64,000 nt of DNA from Ditylenchus dipsaci (GCA_004194705.1 SADC01000932.1:1-64000), one strand, 5' to 3'. Positions 1-11,043 are shown, counted from the first letter of the stretch. Notes: generated from the letters alone by a model not told the origin. Program-made: numbers and translations.

Positions 1-639
1 GGACTCCCAACACGGAAAAAGAACATTCCGTGTCTGTCCGAATTTTCGCCTAATTATTTTTATTTTTTCTGCGAATTATGTTGAAAATCATTTTCAGATG
101 AACGGTTTTTTTCTCGTATAATTGATTCGCTGTTCATATGAGCTATTCGAGGCTCCAGCTTCATAAGATGAACGCCGGTCTGTCAACTAATCTTGAACCA
201 TGGTGAAACAACAATTTTTTTCATCGCTGATAGAGAAATTCGCAGCAATATTTAGATCATAAATAAAATCTTTGTTTTGTTTGGTTTCACACTAATTAGT
301 TCAAAACTTTATAAAAAGTTGTAAATAACCAAATGGCAGGTCAAAACCCCGCTAAAAAAATTAGAGCACAATTTTCCAAGCGTCACAGCCTCGTAACAAT
401 ATGATACTACTAACAACAATACGCGCAAGTAAAAAGGATTCATTAGCTGCAAGAATAAATTATGCAGCTTAACTCAGTGATTACGTGGATGCCTTAGCGC
501 ACTACAACCAATACAATTTCCGTGTTTAGTGAGAGCATAATTAGCAGTACAATCTCAACCTAATTAATCCCTTGTTGCTAACTGACTGCCAGTTACACAC
601 ACAAAATTTTTTGTTGGCTGATTTGAGAATCGGCCTAAG
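1..639. other. AT-rich stretch with no recognised gene
   Basis: I see no long open frame, repeat or RNA gene that I can support here. It ends at a plausible splice acceptor (sequence ending CTAAG at 639), so it may be intron of a gene whose last exon follows. Confidence 0.4.
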
Positions 640-878
640 CCAATGAGATCAACCGTCACCAAGGGACTCGACATGCTCCGCGACATCAGAGCTCAAAACA
701 TGGCAAGGGCGGTCGCAAAGATTTTGAAGAAGATTGGCTCGACGAAAGCGATCTAGATGAAGAAGGCTACCGGAAAGAACTGAAGAAACTTGGAGGAATT
801 AAACAAAGAAGAATATTTTGTGTGTTATTGAAGAGTTTCCTTGAATTTCGATGTCTAATAAAAATGTGTACTCAATGA
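640..878 (+). CDS. Possible 3' terminal exon of an unidentified gene
   Basis: After an acceptor-like CTAAG, one frame stays open for about 79 codons to a TGA at 876-878. It encodes a charged segment: a basic His/Gly/Lys stretch, then acidic DFEEDWLDESDLDEEGY, then LKKLGGIK. The composition looks coding, unlike the AT-rich noise around it. A poly(A) signal AATAAA lies at 857-862, just before the stop, so the true stop may be earlier and a one-base error is possible. A separate 38-codon ATG frame overlaps in another phase (from about 642). I do not recognise the family, and the rest of the gene would lie upstream of the window. Confidence 0.33.
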
Positions 879-1354
879 GACGATTTTAAGGGGGGGATTA
901 TTAGAGAGTATGGGATTATTTTTCATCCTCCCTTAGGGGGTGGGGGATTATTAGAGAGTGGGGGTTAATAGAGAATGGGGGATTAATAAAGAAAAGGGGT
1001 TAATAGAGATAGTCGGTATAGGAAATTTTTGTTACCTCGATTTCTGACCCTATCGTGTAGAGGAGGTTGTTCTAGGCAGGATTTCACGGATCAAGTGTCG
1101 GAAAAGTACAACTTTTTCAGAGGTCACTGCCATACTTGCACGTTTCAGAAATAGGCGCCGGCGCCGCAAGCGGCGCCGGGGATTTTTAAATTTTGGCCGC
1201 CGTCGCCGCAAGCGGCGCCAGGGTGAAATTAGGGTGCACCACCGGCGCCAGGCTATTTGATGTTTCGGCACCGGCACCATGAAAGATAAGAGCACCGACT
1301 CCGGCGACGGTATTATTGTCTGTAAGTTGAGTTTTTATAATGAAAAAATGCATA

Positions 1355-1555
1355 CAGTCAACTCCCGATTTAGTGTACACCCTGGATACCGGCTCAGGTG
1401 TACACTAAATCGAGTGTACACTATATCGAGGGTTCATTGTAGTCATTTTAATTAACCGCCAGCCAAAATGATTTAATCCAGGTGTACACTAAACCAAGTG
1501 TACACTAAACAAGGTGTACACTAAATCCGGTGTACACTAAATCGGGAGTTGACTG
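1355..1555. mobile_element. TA-flanked pogo-like MITE nested in the hAT-like element
   Basis: Terminal inverted repeats begin CAGTCAACTCCCGATTTAG and are flanked by TA on both sides (1353-1354 and 1556-1557), as in the Tc1/mariner/pogo superfamily. Inside are several copies of a GTGTACACTAAA motif in both orientations. It is non-coding. Confidence 0.7.
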
Positions 1556-1591
1556 TATTTCCATGTTAAAAATACTCAATTTCGAAGAAAA

Positions 1592-1747
1592 TTCGGGCAG
1601 GAGCAGCATGCGCCAATTCAAATTGTGCCACCGCAAATTGTGCAAAATCAAGAGCAATATTCGGCAAATATTTACCGAATATCGCTCTTGATTTTGGCAC
1701 AATTTGCGGTGCACAATTTGAATTGGCACAGGCTGCTCCTGCCCGAA
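1592..1747. repeat. Near-perfect 156-bp palindrome
   Basis: The arms run TTCGGGCAGGAGCAGC inward to a centre near 1670 with AT-rich CGGCAAATATTTACCG, and mirror to GCTGCTCCTGCCCGAA. It is probably a short fold-back MITE inserted into the larger GC-rich element. Confidence 0.7.
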
Positions 1748-2269
1748 AATTCAAGAAAATTGGGAAATTGTGAAAATTTTCAAAACATTTTGAAAAAACA
1801 GCGTTTCCGCAAATATTGTGACAAAGTCGGCGCCTTGCCAAATTTCGGGCGTCGGCGCCCAGCTGTGAAAAACACAGGGCGCCGTCGCCGGGATTGTGAG
1901 AAATCCGCGCGCCGCGCCGACCTTGGGCGCCCGTGTAAGTAGGTCACTGCCACTTGTAAGGACAAACTGGCAAAAGTCCACTACAATCGACGCTCTCTAT
2001 AACGGCTCTTTATAACGACCCGCTCCCTATAAGGACCTGGAAAAAAACAGCTATTCGGTCACAAACGACCTCATTTACGTCAAACGAACGACCCTAACTG
2101 CCGACCCTCCCAACTGTCGACCTCCAACTGTCGACCATCCAACTGTCGACTCTAACCTCGACTTTAAGTTAAACAATTTGTAAAGTAATTTAACGAGGTC
2201 CAACTGTCGACTGCTGCCAAATTTTTCACTTCCTCAAAAATTAAAACACTGTAAAAACTACATGTTTCA

Positions 2270-2600
2270 ACAGGATATGATTTTTTTCTGGTGCAAAAAA
2301 ATTCTTTTTGGTGCAAAAAGATTTTATTTTGGTGCAAAAAAATTTGGTGCATTAGATCTTTTTTGGTGCAAATTGAATCTTTTTGGTGCAAATATAATTT
2401 TTTTTGGTGCAAAAAGATTTTATTTTGGTGCAAATCGCCGTGGTGCAAATTGAATTTTTTTTAATGCAAATTGAATTCTTTTTGGTGCAAATAGTATTCT
2501 TTTTGTGCAAATTAAATTCTTTTTGGTGCAAATCGTATTCTTTTTGGTGCAAATTAAATTCTTTTTGGTGCAAATCGTATTTTTTCTGGATATTATTTTT
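2270..2600 (+). repeat. Dispersed TTTTTGGTGCAAA repeat array, left arm
   Basis: About 20 copies of a degenerate 12-20 base unit, TTTTTGGTGCAAAT with A/T-rich spacers, in one orientation. The mirror-image array is at 4250-4600, so the two form arms of a fold-back. Unit length and spacers drift too much for a CRISPR array, and the host is a eukaryote. Confidence 0.8.
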
Positions 2601-2964
2601 TTTGCCTGTATAATACTCGTTTTGCCAATCGCATATTTCTTTTTGCCTGTAGATTTTGAATAGCCGTAGAATATTCGTTTTTGCCCGTAGATTCTCTTCT
2701 TAATTCCGCAGATTTTTTTTTGCCCGTATATTTCAAAATTATGCTGAAATTCAAATTTGGAGAAAGGACTTGGATTCCTCAGAATCCCACCCCAGAGTGG
2801 CCAGAAGCCGCTGAAATTTGGTTCTAGGAAGTTTATTGAAGGGGAGTAAACTTATTGCGAAAATTCGATTGCCTACACCAGAATCCCACTTTGATCAGCT
2901 CAATCTCTCAGAATTCGAATTTCACCATTTCGGGCTCACGGTACCTTAATACTGGTTGATAATG

Positions 2965-3950
2965 GTTTTAAGAGGGGAGGGGGGTCCGCATCGCCTAAGT
3001 CACGGTTTTCGACTACCACCCGCTGCGCCTCTTATTTTTTTCCTTTTATTTACAAGTTTAGTGACAAGTGATCCACACACTCTTGGCTATCAACAAGATG
3101 ATCAGGGCAAGCTTTCACACCTACTGAATCTTTTATTCAGGCTGAAAAGTCTAAATTTCAGATAATCGATGGTCTTCGGGGTTTTCCTTTGATTGGCCAC
3201 ATTAAAATTTTCTGACTTTTTTCTACAAATCACACTTTTCATATACCAAAATGAAGCCAAGATTCTGGGCTTTCATTTGAGCTACTAAACATAAGAAAGT
3301 TAGTATGAAGTTGAAGCTAAAAAAAAAAACATCCAACGATGTCCAATCCCATGCATTCCCACCCAGGGCTGTCACCAAAATTTTCTTTATTGTTTTGCAA
3401 CTGATTTTTTGCAATTTCAATTCACATCATCATTAACAACCTTATACTTAAAATTAGCCATGCTTCTTGGCGTCATTTTCAGTATATAATTGTAAATGAT
3501 CATATAATTGAATTTACCGAAATCCTACTCTCGAAAGTACTCTATCCTTCCTTGGTCAAACCTTCGTTAGCTACCTTGTGTTTCTGGAGTGATTTTAATT
3601 TGTTAAAGTTTCATCTGATTCACCATGAAATTCTGACTTTAAAAAGTCATTAAATAAATAAAATTCGTAGAGGTTCAGGCTAGATAAAACTAAGTACGCA
3701 TCATTAAGGATGGTTTCTTTTCATTCTGATGGTCATTTGCTTCAATTTGCAAAATTGAGGCAGTTGCTGACAGCAAAGCAGTGCTGTAATAGATTGCGAT
3801 CCATTTCTCGAAAGCTTTTGACCCTAGAAGTCAGTAAACTTAATAAAAAAAATCAATAACATGTGCACCTAGCGGGATAAAATAACTTTCGATGTAGGGC
3901 AAGCGTATATGAAGTGTAACCACCCCCTCGACCTCCCTTCACCCCCATTT
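2965..3950. repeat. Repeat copy related to the element at 47.99-48.85 kb, inserted at the fold-back centre
   Basis: The segment from about 3205 onward (ACTTTTTTCTACAA..., ATGAAGCCAAGATTCT...) is collinear with 48.07-48.80 kb at clearly recognisable identity. Both copies are bounded by G-rich/C-rich inverted ends (GAGGGGAGGGGGGTCC here; C-rich run near 3922-3970). The right end (3850-3910) is tRNA-gene-like in reverse complement, with CCCGCTAGGTGCAC after a short arm, but is too degraded to call. Confidence 0.6.
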
Positions 3951-4249
3951 GAGTCTCCCTCAACCCCCATTTGGATTCTGAGAGATTGAGCTGATCAAAG
4001 TGGTATTCTGGTGTAGGCAATCGAATTTTCGCAATAAGTTTATTCCCTTCAATAAACTTCCATAGAACCAAATTTCAGCGGCTTCTGGCACTCTGGGGTG
4101 GGATTCTGAGGAATCCAAGTCCTTTTCTCCAAATTTGAATTTCAGCATAATTTTGAAATCTACGGCAAAAAAATTCTGCGGAATTAAAAGAGAAATCTAC
4201 GGGCAAAAAGAAATATGCGATTGGCAAAAGAGTATTATACGGGCAAAAA

Positions 4250-4600
4250 AAATAATATCCAGAAAAAATACGATTTGCACCAAAAAGAATTTTATTTGCA
4301 CCGAAAAGAATACGATTTGCACCAAAAGAATTTAATTTGCACCAAAAAGAATACTATTTGCACCAAAATGAATTCAATTTGCACCAAAAAAAATTCAATT
4401 TGCACCACGGCGATTTGCACCAAAATAAAATCTTTTTGCACCAAAAAAAATTATATTTGCACCAAAAAAGATTCAATTTGCACCAAAAAAAACTAATTTG
4501 CACCAAATTTTTTTGCACCAAAATAAAATCTTTTTGCAAGAAAAACGATTTTTTTTGCACCAAAAAGAAATCTTTTTGCACCAAAAAAAAATCCATATCC
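4250..4600 (-). repeat. Dispersed TTTGCACCAAAAA repeat array, right arm
   Basis: Inverted counterpart of the 2270-2600 array, with about 20 degenerate copies of ATTTGCACCAAAAAGA. Together with flanking arms (2740-2950 versus 3960-4150) it defines a fold-back of about 2.3 kb inside the MULE composite. Confidence 0.8.
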
Positions 4601-4748
4601 GTTTCAACAACAATGAAATAAACTGAAGAACGAAAAATAACAATTTTCACCAAATACTAACATTGGCTGGATTATCTAAATTTCTAACAGCGTCGTCTTC
4701 TTTCTCTGAACTTCATTCGCCACTTTCTCCGAAGCCTTCTTCCTCATC

Positions 4749-6184
4749 TTAAGCTGGTTCCGACTGTTCATTGTATCCCATTAGATAGCCAATCTGGAGA
4801 AGAAATTCACGCAAGTTTTTGAACAAAGCCGCCATCATCAGCCTGTCTATCGAGAACCATATCGAATTCTTGTTGGGCGAAAAGTATTTTGGCGGATAGT
4901 TCTGCAGCATCTTGAGATTGTTGTCGAGGTGGTTGACGTCCGTGACTGACATCACTGGCATTTTCTTCTTCTGCATAATGCAGCTAAACTGAAACATGTG
5001 AAAAAGTTTTTTGGATTTAAAATTCTCACCTCTTAAAAGCGGAGGATCCACTCACCTAATGGACTGTTCACTCGAAAATGATGTCGGAGCTTGCCATGAT
5101 AAGACTCAGCTGTGTTAGTGGTTCTTTGCCCCTGCATGCCATATAGAGAAAAAATGTCACCGAGCGATATCCAAGTCGTTCTAAAGCACGTTCTATTTAA
5201 CTGTGGGAGCTCAAAAATTTTGGGCGCTATGGGCGTCTGGGACATAAATTTGAGTACTTTTTACTTGAGTCAAAAAAGCTGCTGCGGTATTCTCCAACAA
5301 ATTGAAAGTATTTTGTATCAAAGCTCGGATAAGTTGAGTAAATGGTTCCAGACTTGCGATGGCACTAGATGAAGAGCTCCAATCATCCTGACAACATCCT
5401 GAACTTCTTTTTGCTCACGGTACTAAATGGAGAGTCTCTTTTCTTGTAGCTAAAATTGGCGAAAACAAATCAAAAATAGTTGGCTATGAGTGATACTAGT
5501 CGGCGAAGCGCTCGCTTGACATGAAATGAACACATCTTAATTTGCGTATTCGGAAACTGATGATGGAACGTCCTGTAGGAAGCAAAGACTGAAAAAGACT
5601 GACCGGCAAAAAACACAAAAAAACCATACTTTTCGTGTTCAGGAATAGACACACGCTCTGTGCATCGAAGAACATTTTTCGTCCGTCAGCAGATCGTCGA
5701 AGCTGGTGACGAGAGAAAACTGTTTTCTGCGGTCACGACTGAAGCTTAGATAAGGCGGGCCTGTTGGAAGTCCTGCTGCGCGAGCTTCTTGACAAAACAC
5801 TAAGAAATGAATGTAGCTTTCAAAATACTCGCAAAATACTCGTACCTTTCAACTTTCCAGCTAATTTGATCAAAACTTTCTTTTCTACGTGAACTTTAGC
5901 TGAGGCCACCGATTCTTATGAGCCACTTGCCAATTTAGCTTGCATGCTGCGCCTTGATTCGACTCCTTCCCCTAAGTAGATAAATATTTTACGTGATATA
6001 TTTAGAGTAAGCTTCGAATATCAACCTCACTTCGCTTCTTTGGTTGGCTAAAATGGTTATAGTTAGGTTTTTCATCAATCCAAACATCAGTGGCTCCATT
6101 CGCTTTTCGTAGAGTTGGCGGATAATCTTCGCATGACATCTTTTGCTTTTTCCAGCTGATTAGTAAAGCATTGCAGCCCTGCAA
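4749..6184 (-). pseudogene. Decayed MULE transposase
   Basis: Four minus-strand frames in order carry Mutator-like transposase blocks: a segment near 6002-6184; FPNTQIKMCSFHVKRALRR (5470-5652), matching the conserved C-x2-H block after the second catalytic region; RTTNTAESYHGKLRHHF (5033-5245), matching the family's T-N-N-x-E-x-H-x-x-L block; and a C-terminal segment (4749-5051). The frames do not join without introns or indels, so it is either multi-exon or broken. It lies inside inverted ends with AACTGTCGACC repeats, consistent with a once-autonomous element. The MULE family assignment rests on the two quoted motifs. Confidence 0.65.
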
Positions 6185-6670
6185 CAGTATTAGACGACTT
6201 TGACACCATCAGATCTTATTGGCTTGCTCTTATTGACACCCAAGTATAGCAGTGATCTGGATGACCATCACAATTGGTTACAGTCATTTTCTTGCTTCCT
6301 ATTCGCTGGTTGTAAGTAAAGACTAGAGCATGCATCTTAAAACAGGCAGATAAAACAAGCTGGACCGCTTCAAGTTATGTTTAATCACTTTTACAAATGG
6401 TTTTACTTAAAGTGGAAGTTTAGAGTCGACAGTTGGGGGTCGACATTTGGGACCGTCGACAGTTGTGGTCGACAGTTGGGTTTTTACCCGTCAAAACGAA
6501 GCTCTTTATAACGACGCTCTCTATAACGACTCGGTTATCCGGTCCCTTGAGAGTCGTTATAGAGAGCGTCGACTGTACCACATTTCTTCTAATCGCGCCC
6601 CGGGACGCTTTTTTTTTCGACCATAAATTTGAAGCAATTGACTAGTCAACAATGAAATTTTTGTCGCTGG

Positions 6671-6903
6671 TATAGAATACCCCCCGCCCCCTAAAAAACC
6701 TGACTTTATAAAAAATCGCTGTAACTACTCATTCAAACAACAAGTTTAGGCTTAGCCCTTAGGCTTGGGCTAGGCCAGCGTACGAAATATGTGACTAATA
6801 AAGAGTTTGCGCCACATTTTCCGGGGTGTGGCACATATAATTGGGTGCTCTTTACTTGAGTTTAAAAGACATAGGTTTTAAAGGGGGGGGCTTATTCTAT
6901 ACT
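6671..6903. repeat. Small MITE with TATAGAATACCCCCC ends
   Basis: The inverted ends pair TATAGAATACCCCCC with GGGGGGGCTTATTCTATA over about 230 bp. It has no coding capacity. Related TATAGAATCCCCCC ends occur at 17398-17540 and, inverted, at 21228-21375. Confidence 0.55.
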
Positions 6904-6981
6904 AGGGTCAATTGTTTTTATCCTGTTTTCACATTTTTATGATTTTTGTGCAGAATTTTTAGGCTGATTGTTTGTCCAAAT

Positions 6982-7110
6982 TAAGGGGCATGGTCACCTG
7001 CTACAAATTTTGTCCCCGCCAATTCAAATTTTTTTTCCGAATCATTGAACTTCTGAACGGATTTTCCAACTTGATTTCTAACAAAACTATACCTATAAAT
7101 CAGGGCTGCC
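6982..7110 (+). repeat. Partial copy of the GGGCCATTGCCACCTG MITE family
   Basis: It carries GGGGCATGGTCACCTGC, then the TTGTCCCCGCCAATTCAAA block and TTTCTAACAAAACTATACC, as in complete copies at 19769 and 21518. The right half is lost. A further decayed copy, interrupted by another insertion, spans about 8590-9060. Confidence 0.5.
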
Positions 7111-7666
7111 AAGTCAGGCAACCCCAAAATCAGCCAAAAATTTCGAAAGATCAGCATTTGGGGTCAAAAATCAGCCATATTTCTCATAAATCAGCACAAA
7201 AATCAGCACTTACAAAATCATCACCAAAAGTACTTTATTAAGCGCAAATGAATAAGAGAACAATTTTAAATATCATATTTCTCCCATCCCGGACATCATT
7301 CAATAAATTGCTACCATTCAAGAAAATTTTGTAATTCAAACGCAGGGCTGATCAAAGTTAACATTGACTTGAAGCAAGCACTTGACTTTTGTCAGAACTG
7401 AAGGGCACTTGGATACCCTTTTTGGTGGTCTATTCCATGTTTTCCTAACTGGACATGGCAAAAGTTATGAAAATGCATTTTTTTGATTAAGAGTTTTGCT
7501 CTGAGTTGTGTTCAAAGTAAGGTAGTGCGCGCATTTCTAACCCATCAAGTCCCCTGCGGGGGCTTGATAAAAGTAGTTTAAACAGCCTAGGACACCATTT
7601 GTCCATTTCCGGGCCATGGGGGATTCTGTACTTAGCTAAAATATGTAAACCATCTGGCCTTCCTAA

Positions 7667-7969
7667 TGACTTGTTCAGGAAGTCGAGTCGGAGTTGGAGT
7701 TGTCGTTGGAGTTGGAGTATTTAGCATCATGAACACACTTTACTCCAACTCCTACTCCAACGTGTTCACGAAGTCGGAGTTAGAGTATTTTGATTAGTGA
7801 AGAAGACCTTTTATGCGGAAATCGGTACATTTATTAAAGCTTAAAAAATAAAAAGTTTTGGCGAAAAACGAGCTCACCAATCAGAGATACTCCAACTCCA
7901 ACTTCGTGAACACGTTGGAGCTGCATCGTGAACACCCCTTACTCCAACTCCAACTTCCTGAACGAGCCA
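7667..7969. mobile_element. Tourist-like MITE 1 (TAA target duplication)
   Basis: Inverted ends TGACTTGTTCAGGAAGT and ACTTCCTGAACGAGCCA are flanked by TAA on each side (7664-7666, 7970-7972). A 3-bp TWA duplication and GGCNTGTTC-type ends are typical of PIF/Harbinger Tourist MITEs. The interior is made of GGAGTTGGAGT hexamer-like repeats in both orientations. Confidence 0.65.
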
Positions 7970-8123
7970 TAACTTAATATTGTCTGCCTTCTCAATGTAA
8001 AGCACACTGATAGGCATATCAAACTTGTCAATAAAACAAAATTCATTTTACGTATGCGGATGGGCTCTCACAATATATCCGCATGCGGAAGCGGATGCGA
8101 ACATGTTGTGAGAGCGCCCTTAA

Positions 8124-8557
8124 TGGCTTGTTCACGCACTTCGAGTTCGACTTTGAGTTCGAGTTCGGTTTGTTGGCTACGTGAACACCTCTGATCCGAA
8201 CTTGAACTCGAAGACGAAGTCGAACTCGAAGGTGTTACGTATTTAGAGTTCGACTTCGAGTGCGAGGTCGAAGTTAAAGGCGTTCATGTGTATAACTTGG
8301 ACCCGTTGTTTAGTAAACCCACCGAAATAAATATTCGGTATTTTTAGCCACTCTGGAATGAGATTCTGAGTGAATTAAGTCACATAAATAAATAACTTCA
8401 AGTCCAATCTCGAACTCGAAGTACGTGAAACCTTCGACTTCGAGTTCAAGTTCGAGTTTGGATCTTTGTCTACGTGGACACTTTTGGTCTGAACTCGAAC
8501 TTGAACTCGAAGTCGAACTCGAAGGTGTTCAAGAACTCGAAGTACGTGAACAAGCCA
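8124..8557. mobile_element. Tourist-like MITE 2 (TAA target duplication)
   Basis: Inverted ends TGGCTTGTTCACG and CGTGAACAAGCCA are flanked by TAA (8121-8123, 8558-8560). The interior is dominated by degenerate ACTTCGAGTTCG units in both orientations, giving strong hairpin potential. It is a sibling of the element at 7667. Confidence 0.7.
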
Positions 8558-9614
8558 TAACTTTTTGAAACGCACGGGCATGCCCTTCAAAGGGACTTGT
8601 TTATGCTAATAAGAGGGGGCGCCCGGAATTCAAAATTTTTTCCTAATCATTCAACTTCTGCATGGATTTTGGGGTATCGACGTTAGGTACCTTTTTCCCA
8701 TTTTGGAACTACCCTGTGTTCTAACTACTAGGCTTAGGGGTAGGCCAGCGTATGTTAGGACGGACTAATGAATGCCTGGCGCACATTTCCGGGGTAATCT
8801 GGGACTGTGACTAATTTTTGGGTGCTTTTTCATGAGCTTTTATAAAAAAGAGATTTAGGCAAAAATGGGAAAAAGGTACCTAACGTCAACGCACCGGATT
8901 TTCAACTTGGTTTCTAACAAAACCATACCTAAAATTAAATTCTAGGCCAGGTTTGTTAGAAATGAAGTTGAAAAGTCCGTACAGAAGTCCTGTGATTACG
9001 AAAAAAAATTTGAATTAGCGGGCTGCACCTCTTATTAGCGTGGACATGCCCTTCAATGGCTGAAAATGAGAGTCCCATGGGGTTCAAGTTAAATCTTGTT
9101 ATGTTTTTGTTGAATAATAAAGTGATCTTGATGTGGGGCGGTGACTGAAAATTCCATTACAACACTAATTATCCAAGAATGTCACCGCAAAAGCTCGCAG
9201 ACGCTGTTTTAACAATGGCCGTGTTCCCCTGTGCCCCAACGTAATGGACTAGCTACTGACACAATAGGTTGACATCATGTGTTTTGCCCACTAAATGGTG
9301 GATGGACCGCAGCACAAGGCCAAAGTGTTATGTAAAAACTACTACAATAGAGATCCATCCACTGGACTGGCTGGTCATAGTCCACTTACCACTACTCGAC
9401 ACACAATTTGTTCATTTTATATAATCCACAGATGTTTTTGTGCAAAGGTGAACGGATCCTTAATTGAGGAGCATTCGGTGCTGGTGCGGGGGATGAGGAA
9501 GTTGTGGTGGTAATAGTATCTTTCCTTCCTATTATTGTAGGTTATACCAGCCCCAACCCAATGCTCAATGTTTGAGCTTGTAACATACAGCAATGTTTGC
9601 ACTATAGCAAGGGG
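8558..9614. other. Intergenic: decayed MITE remnant and upstream region
   Basis: About 8590-9060 is a broken copy of the CCATTGCCACCTG MITE family, split by a segment with GGTACCTTTTTCCCA-type inverted ends (about 8680 and 8870). From 9060 to 9614 I see no open frame or repeat that I can support. It is the likely promoter region of the next gene. Confidence 0.4.
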
Positions 9615-9623
9615 TATATATAG
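9615..9623 (+). promoter_or_regulatory. Candidate TATA box upstream of the secreted-protein gene
   Basis: TATATATAG in a moderately GC-richer context, 247 bases before the ATG at 9870. The distance implies a longish 5' UTR, a 5' intron or trans-splicing. It is supported only by motif and position. Confidence 0.3.
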
Positions 9624-9869
9624 AAGAGTAGTGAAGTAGGGCTGCTTGATTAGTCACTAGTGCTACTAGCTTACCCTCTTCCACGCCTACACACCCAGAT
9701 TTTTTATTTGCTAATTTTTTTTGCTTGTGTTTTTGCTAATGTAGTAGTGGATGTGCTTTGAGTGTGGGTAGGGAAAAACATTTTAATTTGGAATTGAGAA
9801 TATGAATTCCCTGAATTTAGATTATTCTAGATTTGATAATAAAAAAATTGTTTGAATACTTTAGAAAAT

Positions 9870-10503
9870 ATGTCATCTTCCCGCTCACTAGTTTGCCTTT
9901 TCGCCCTAATTGCCGGAGTTATGGTTCTTGGTAGACCACAAGGCCCGCCTGATGGACAATTTGTGAGTTTTATTTCAACTTTATTTTTAGTATATTAGTA
10001 TTTTTAGTATAAGTATAACAAATTACCGAAAGGGTACAAAGGGTACAAATCTCACGAAAAAGGAATTAGTCATTTTAAAACGGGTTACAATGGGTCTACC
10101 AAACAAACAAAAATCTACCCTGAATTTATTTTGCAAAATCATAGTTAACCAAAATGTGAAATATTTAACTAAAGGACATATTCATATAGATGAACTTTAG
10201 CCAGGCATGCCAGCCGAATTAGAGGCCATTCTTCCAGCAGAAACAGTAACCCAGCTTAAGGCCGTCCATGCCGACCCTTCTCTTGGATTCCAGCAAAAAC
10301 AGGAGCAAATCGACAAATTATGGTCCAACTGCCCGTAGAGGTTTGGACAAAATTCCTACTCCACCCGGTTTCAACAGTCTGTTCAAGAGGTACAACAACG
10401 CATCAAGTCGATCAATCGCAACAAAGACAAATCTTGGGCACAAAAGCAGCAGGAGTTGGGGCAATATATTCAGTCTCTGCCGGCTCAGCAAAAAAGCTTT
10501 TGA
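9870..10503 (+). CDS. Small secreted protein, DUF148/ANIS5 (SXP/RAL-2)-like, with two frame breaks
   Basis: Exon 1 (9870-9962) gives a signal peptide: MSSSRSLVCLFALIAGVMV followed by LGRPQGPPDG. The donor is GTGAGT. Exon 2 (10201-10503) follows TTTAG and reads MPAELEAILPAETVTQLK, then a Gln-rich helix-forming region (FQQKQEQIDKLW; VQEVQQRIKSINRNKDK; AQKQQELGQYIQSLPAQQ) to TGA. The small size, signal peptide and paired amphipathic helices ending in SLP recall the nematode DUF148/ANIS5 family. That is a resemblance, not a motif proof. The frame is lost after KLWSN (about 10333; a missing T would restore LPVEVWTKF) and regained near the CACCCGG at about 10367. It is either a pseudogene or has sequence errors. 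The product would be secreted; the molecular function of the family is uncertain. Confidence 0.55.
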
Positions 10504-11043
10504 TGGGTCCTATGCAAGGCTAAAACACTACTCCATTGAAGCCCCATTCCCGATTTGATGGTTAAAAGTCCTCAATTTCTGTTGTTTTTCTGTGACGCGA
10601 ATTCTGTTACATATGTTTGTATAATAATAGACAGAAAGGTACAAGAAAAGCCAAGATATACGCAACACTTAGCTGCAAAAACACAAAAGACAAGAAAAAC
10701 AAATAGTCAGACAAGAAACATATTATTTGTCTATGAAGGACTGTGTTAAAAAGACTATGCAATTACGTGACATTGTTAGGAGCTGAGTCGAAGAAAGCTC
10801 TCTTCTTAAAAAAGAAGAAAACTGTGGAAATAGAAAAAAAGGGCAAATATACGAAGCGATTTTAGATTGCCAAGGTAGTTTTAAAGACACTGCCTGTGCG
10901 TTTCAAAAAACTAAAGCAAGGACCAGCAATTTTTTTCGAATAGATCCCTTTTTCACTCGGTGTGCGTCAAATTTGATATATATCACCTTATGCTCATTTT
11001 TAACTTAGGTAGAAAACTTGAAATCCGGTGCATAGACATTTCC

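Larger units (their letters stand above)
1131..1942. mobile_element. GC-rich hAT-like MITE, copy 1 (8-bp target duplication)
   Basis: The element opens with CATACTTGCACG and closes with the degraded mirror CCGTGTAAGTAG. It is flanked by the direct repeat GTCACTGC (1123-1130 and 1943-1950), an 8-bp target duplication as in hAT elements. Its ends are blocks rich in GGCGCC. The middle is enlarged by two nested elements: a TA-flanked MITE at 1355-1555 and a palindrome at 1592-1747. It has no coding capacity. Three further copies are in this window (15068, 27031, 57468). Confidence 0.8.
1984..6575. mobile_element. Composite MULE-containing element, 4.6 kb, TA-flanked
   Basis: The left end CAATCGACGCTCTCTATAACG is mirrored at the right end (CGTTATAGAGAGCGTCGACTG), and TA lies outside both ends (1982-1983, 6576-6577). 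Just inside are several near-tandem copies of AACTGTCGACC (2096-2160 left, 6424-6480 right, inverted). The interior holds a large fold-back (2255-4620), itself interrupted by another repeat (about 2965-3950), and a decayed minus-strand MULE transposase (4749-6184). TA flanks suit pogo/mariner ends while the transposase is MULE, so either the ends belong to a different element into which a MULE inserted, or the TA is coincidental. Shorter relatives of the CTCTCTATAACGA ends are at 19748-20180. Confidence 0.6.

Noticed and set aside
1840..1981. Arg/Ala/Pro-rich ORFs in GC-rich patches (also at 15025, 27050 and 57254)
   Set aside because: They arise from GGCGCC repeats of the hAT-like MITE, occur in all frames and show no conservation between copies.
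2270..4600. CRISPR-like array (regular TTTGGTGCAAA repeats with spacers)
   Set aside because: Units are degenerate, spacer lengths vary from 4 to 15 bases, the array is mirrored, and the flanking DNA is eukaryotic with introns.
2164..4653. ORFs of the repeated LHQK / FWCK type
   Set aside because: They are translations of the TTTTTGGTGCAAAT array; every frame gives a similar low-complexity peptide.
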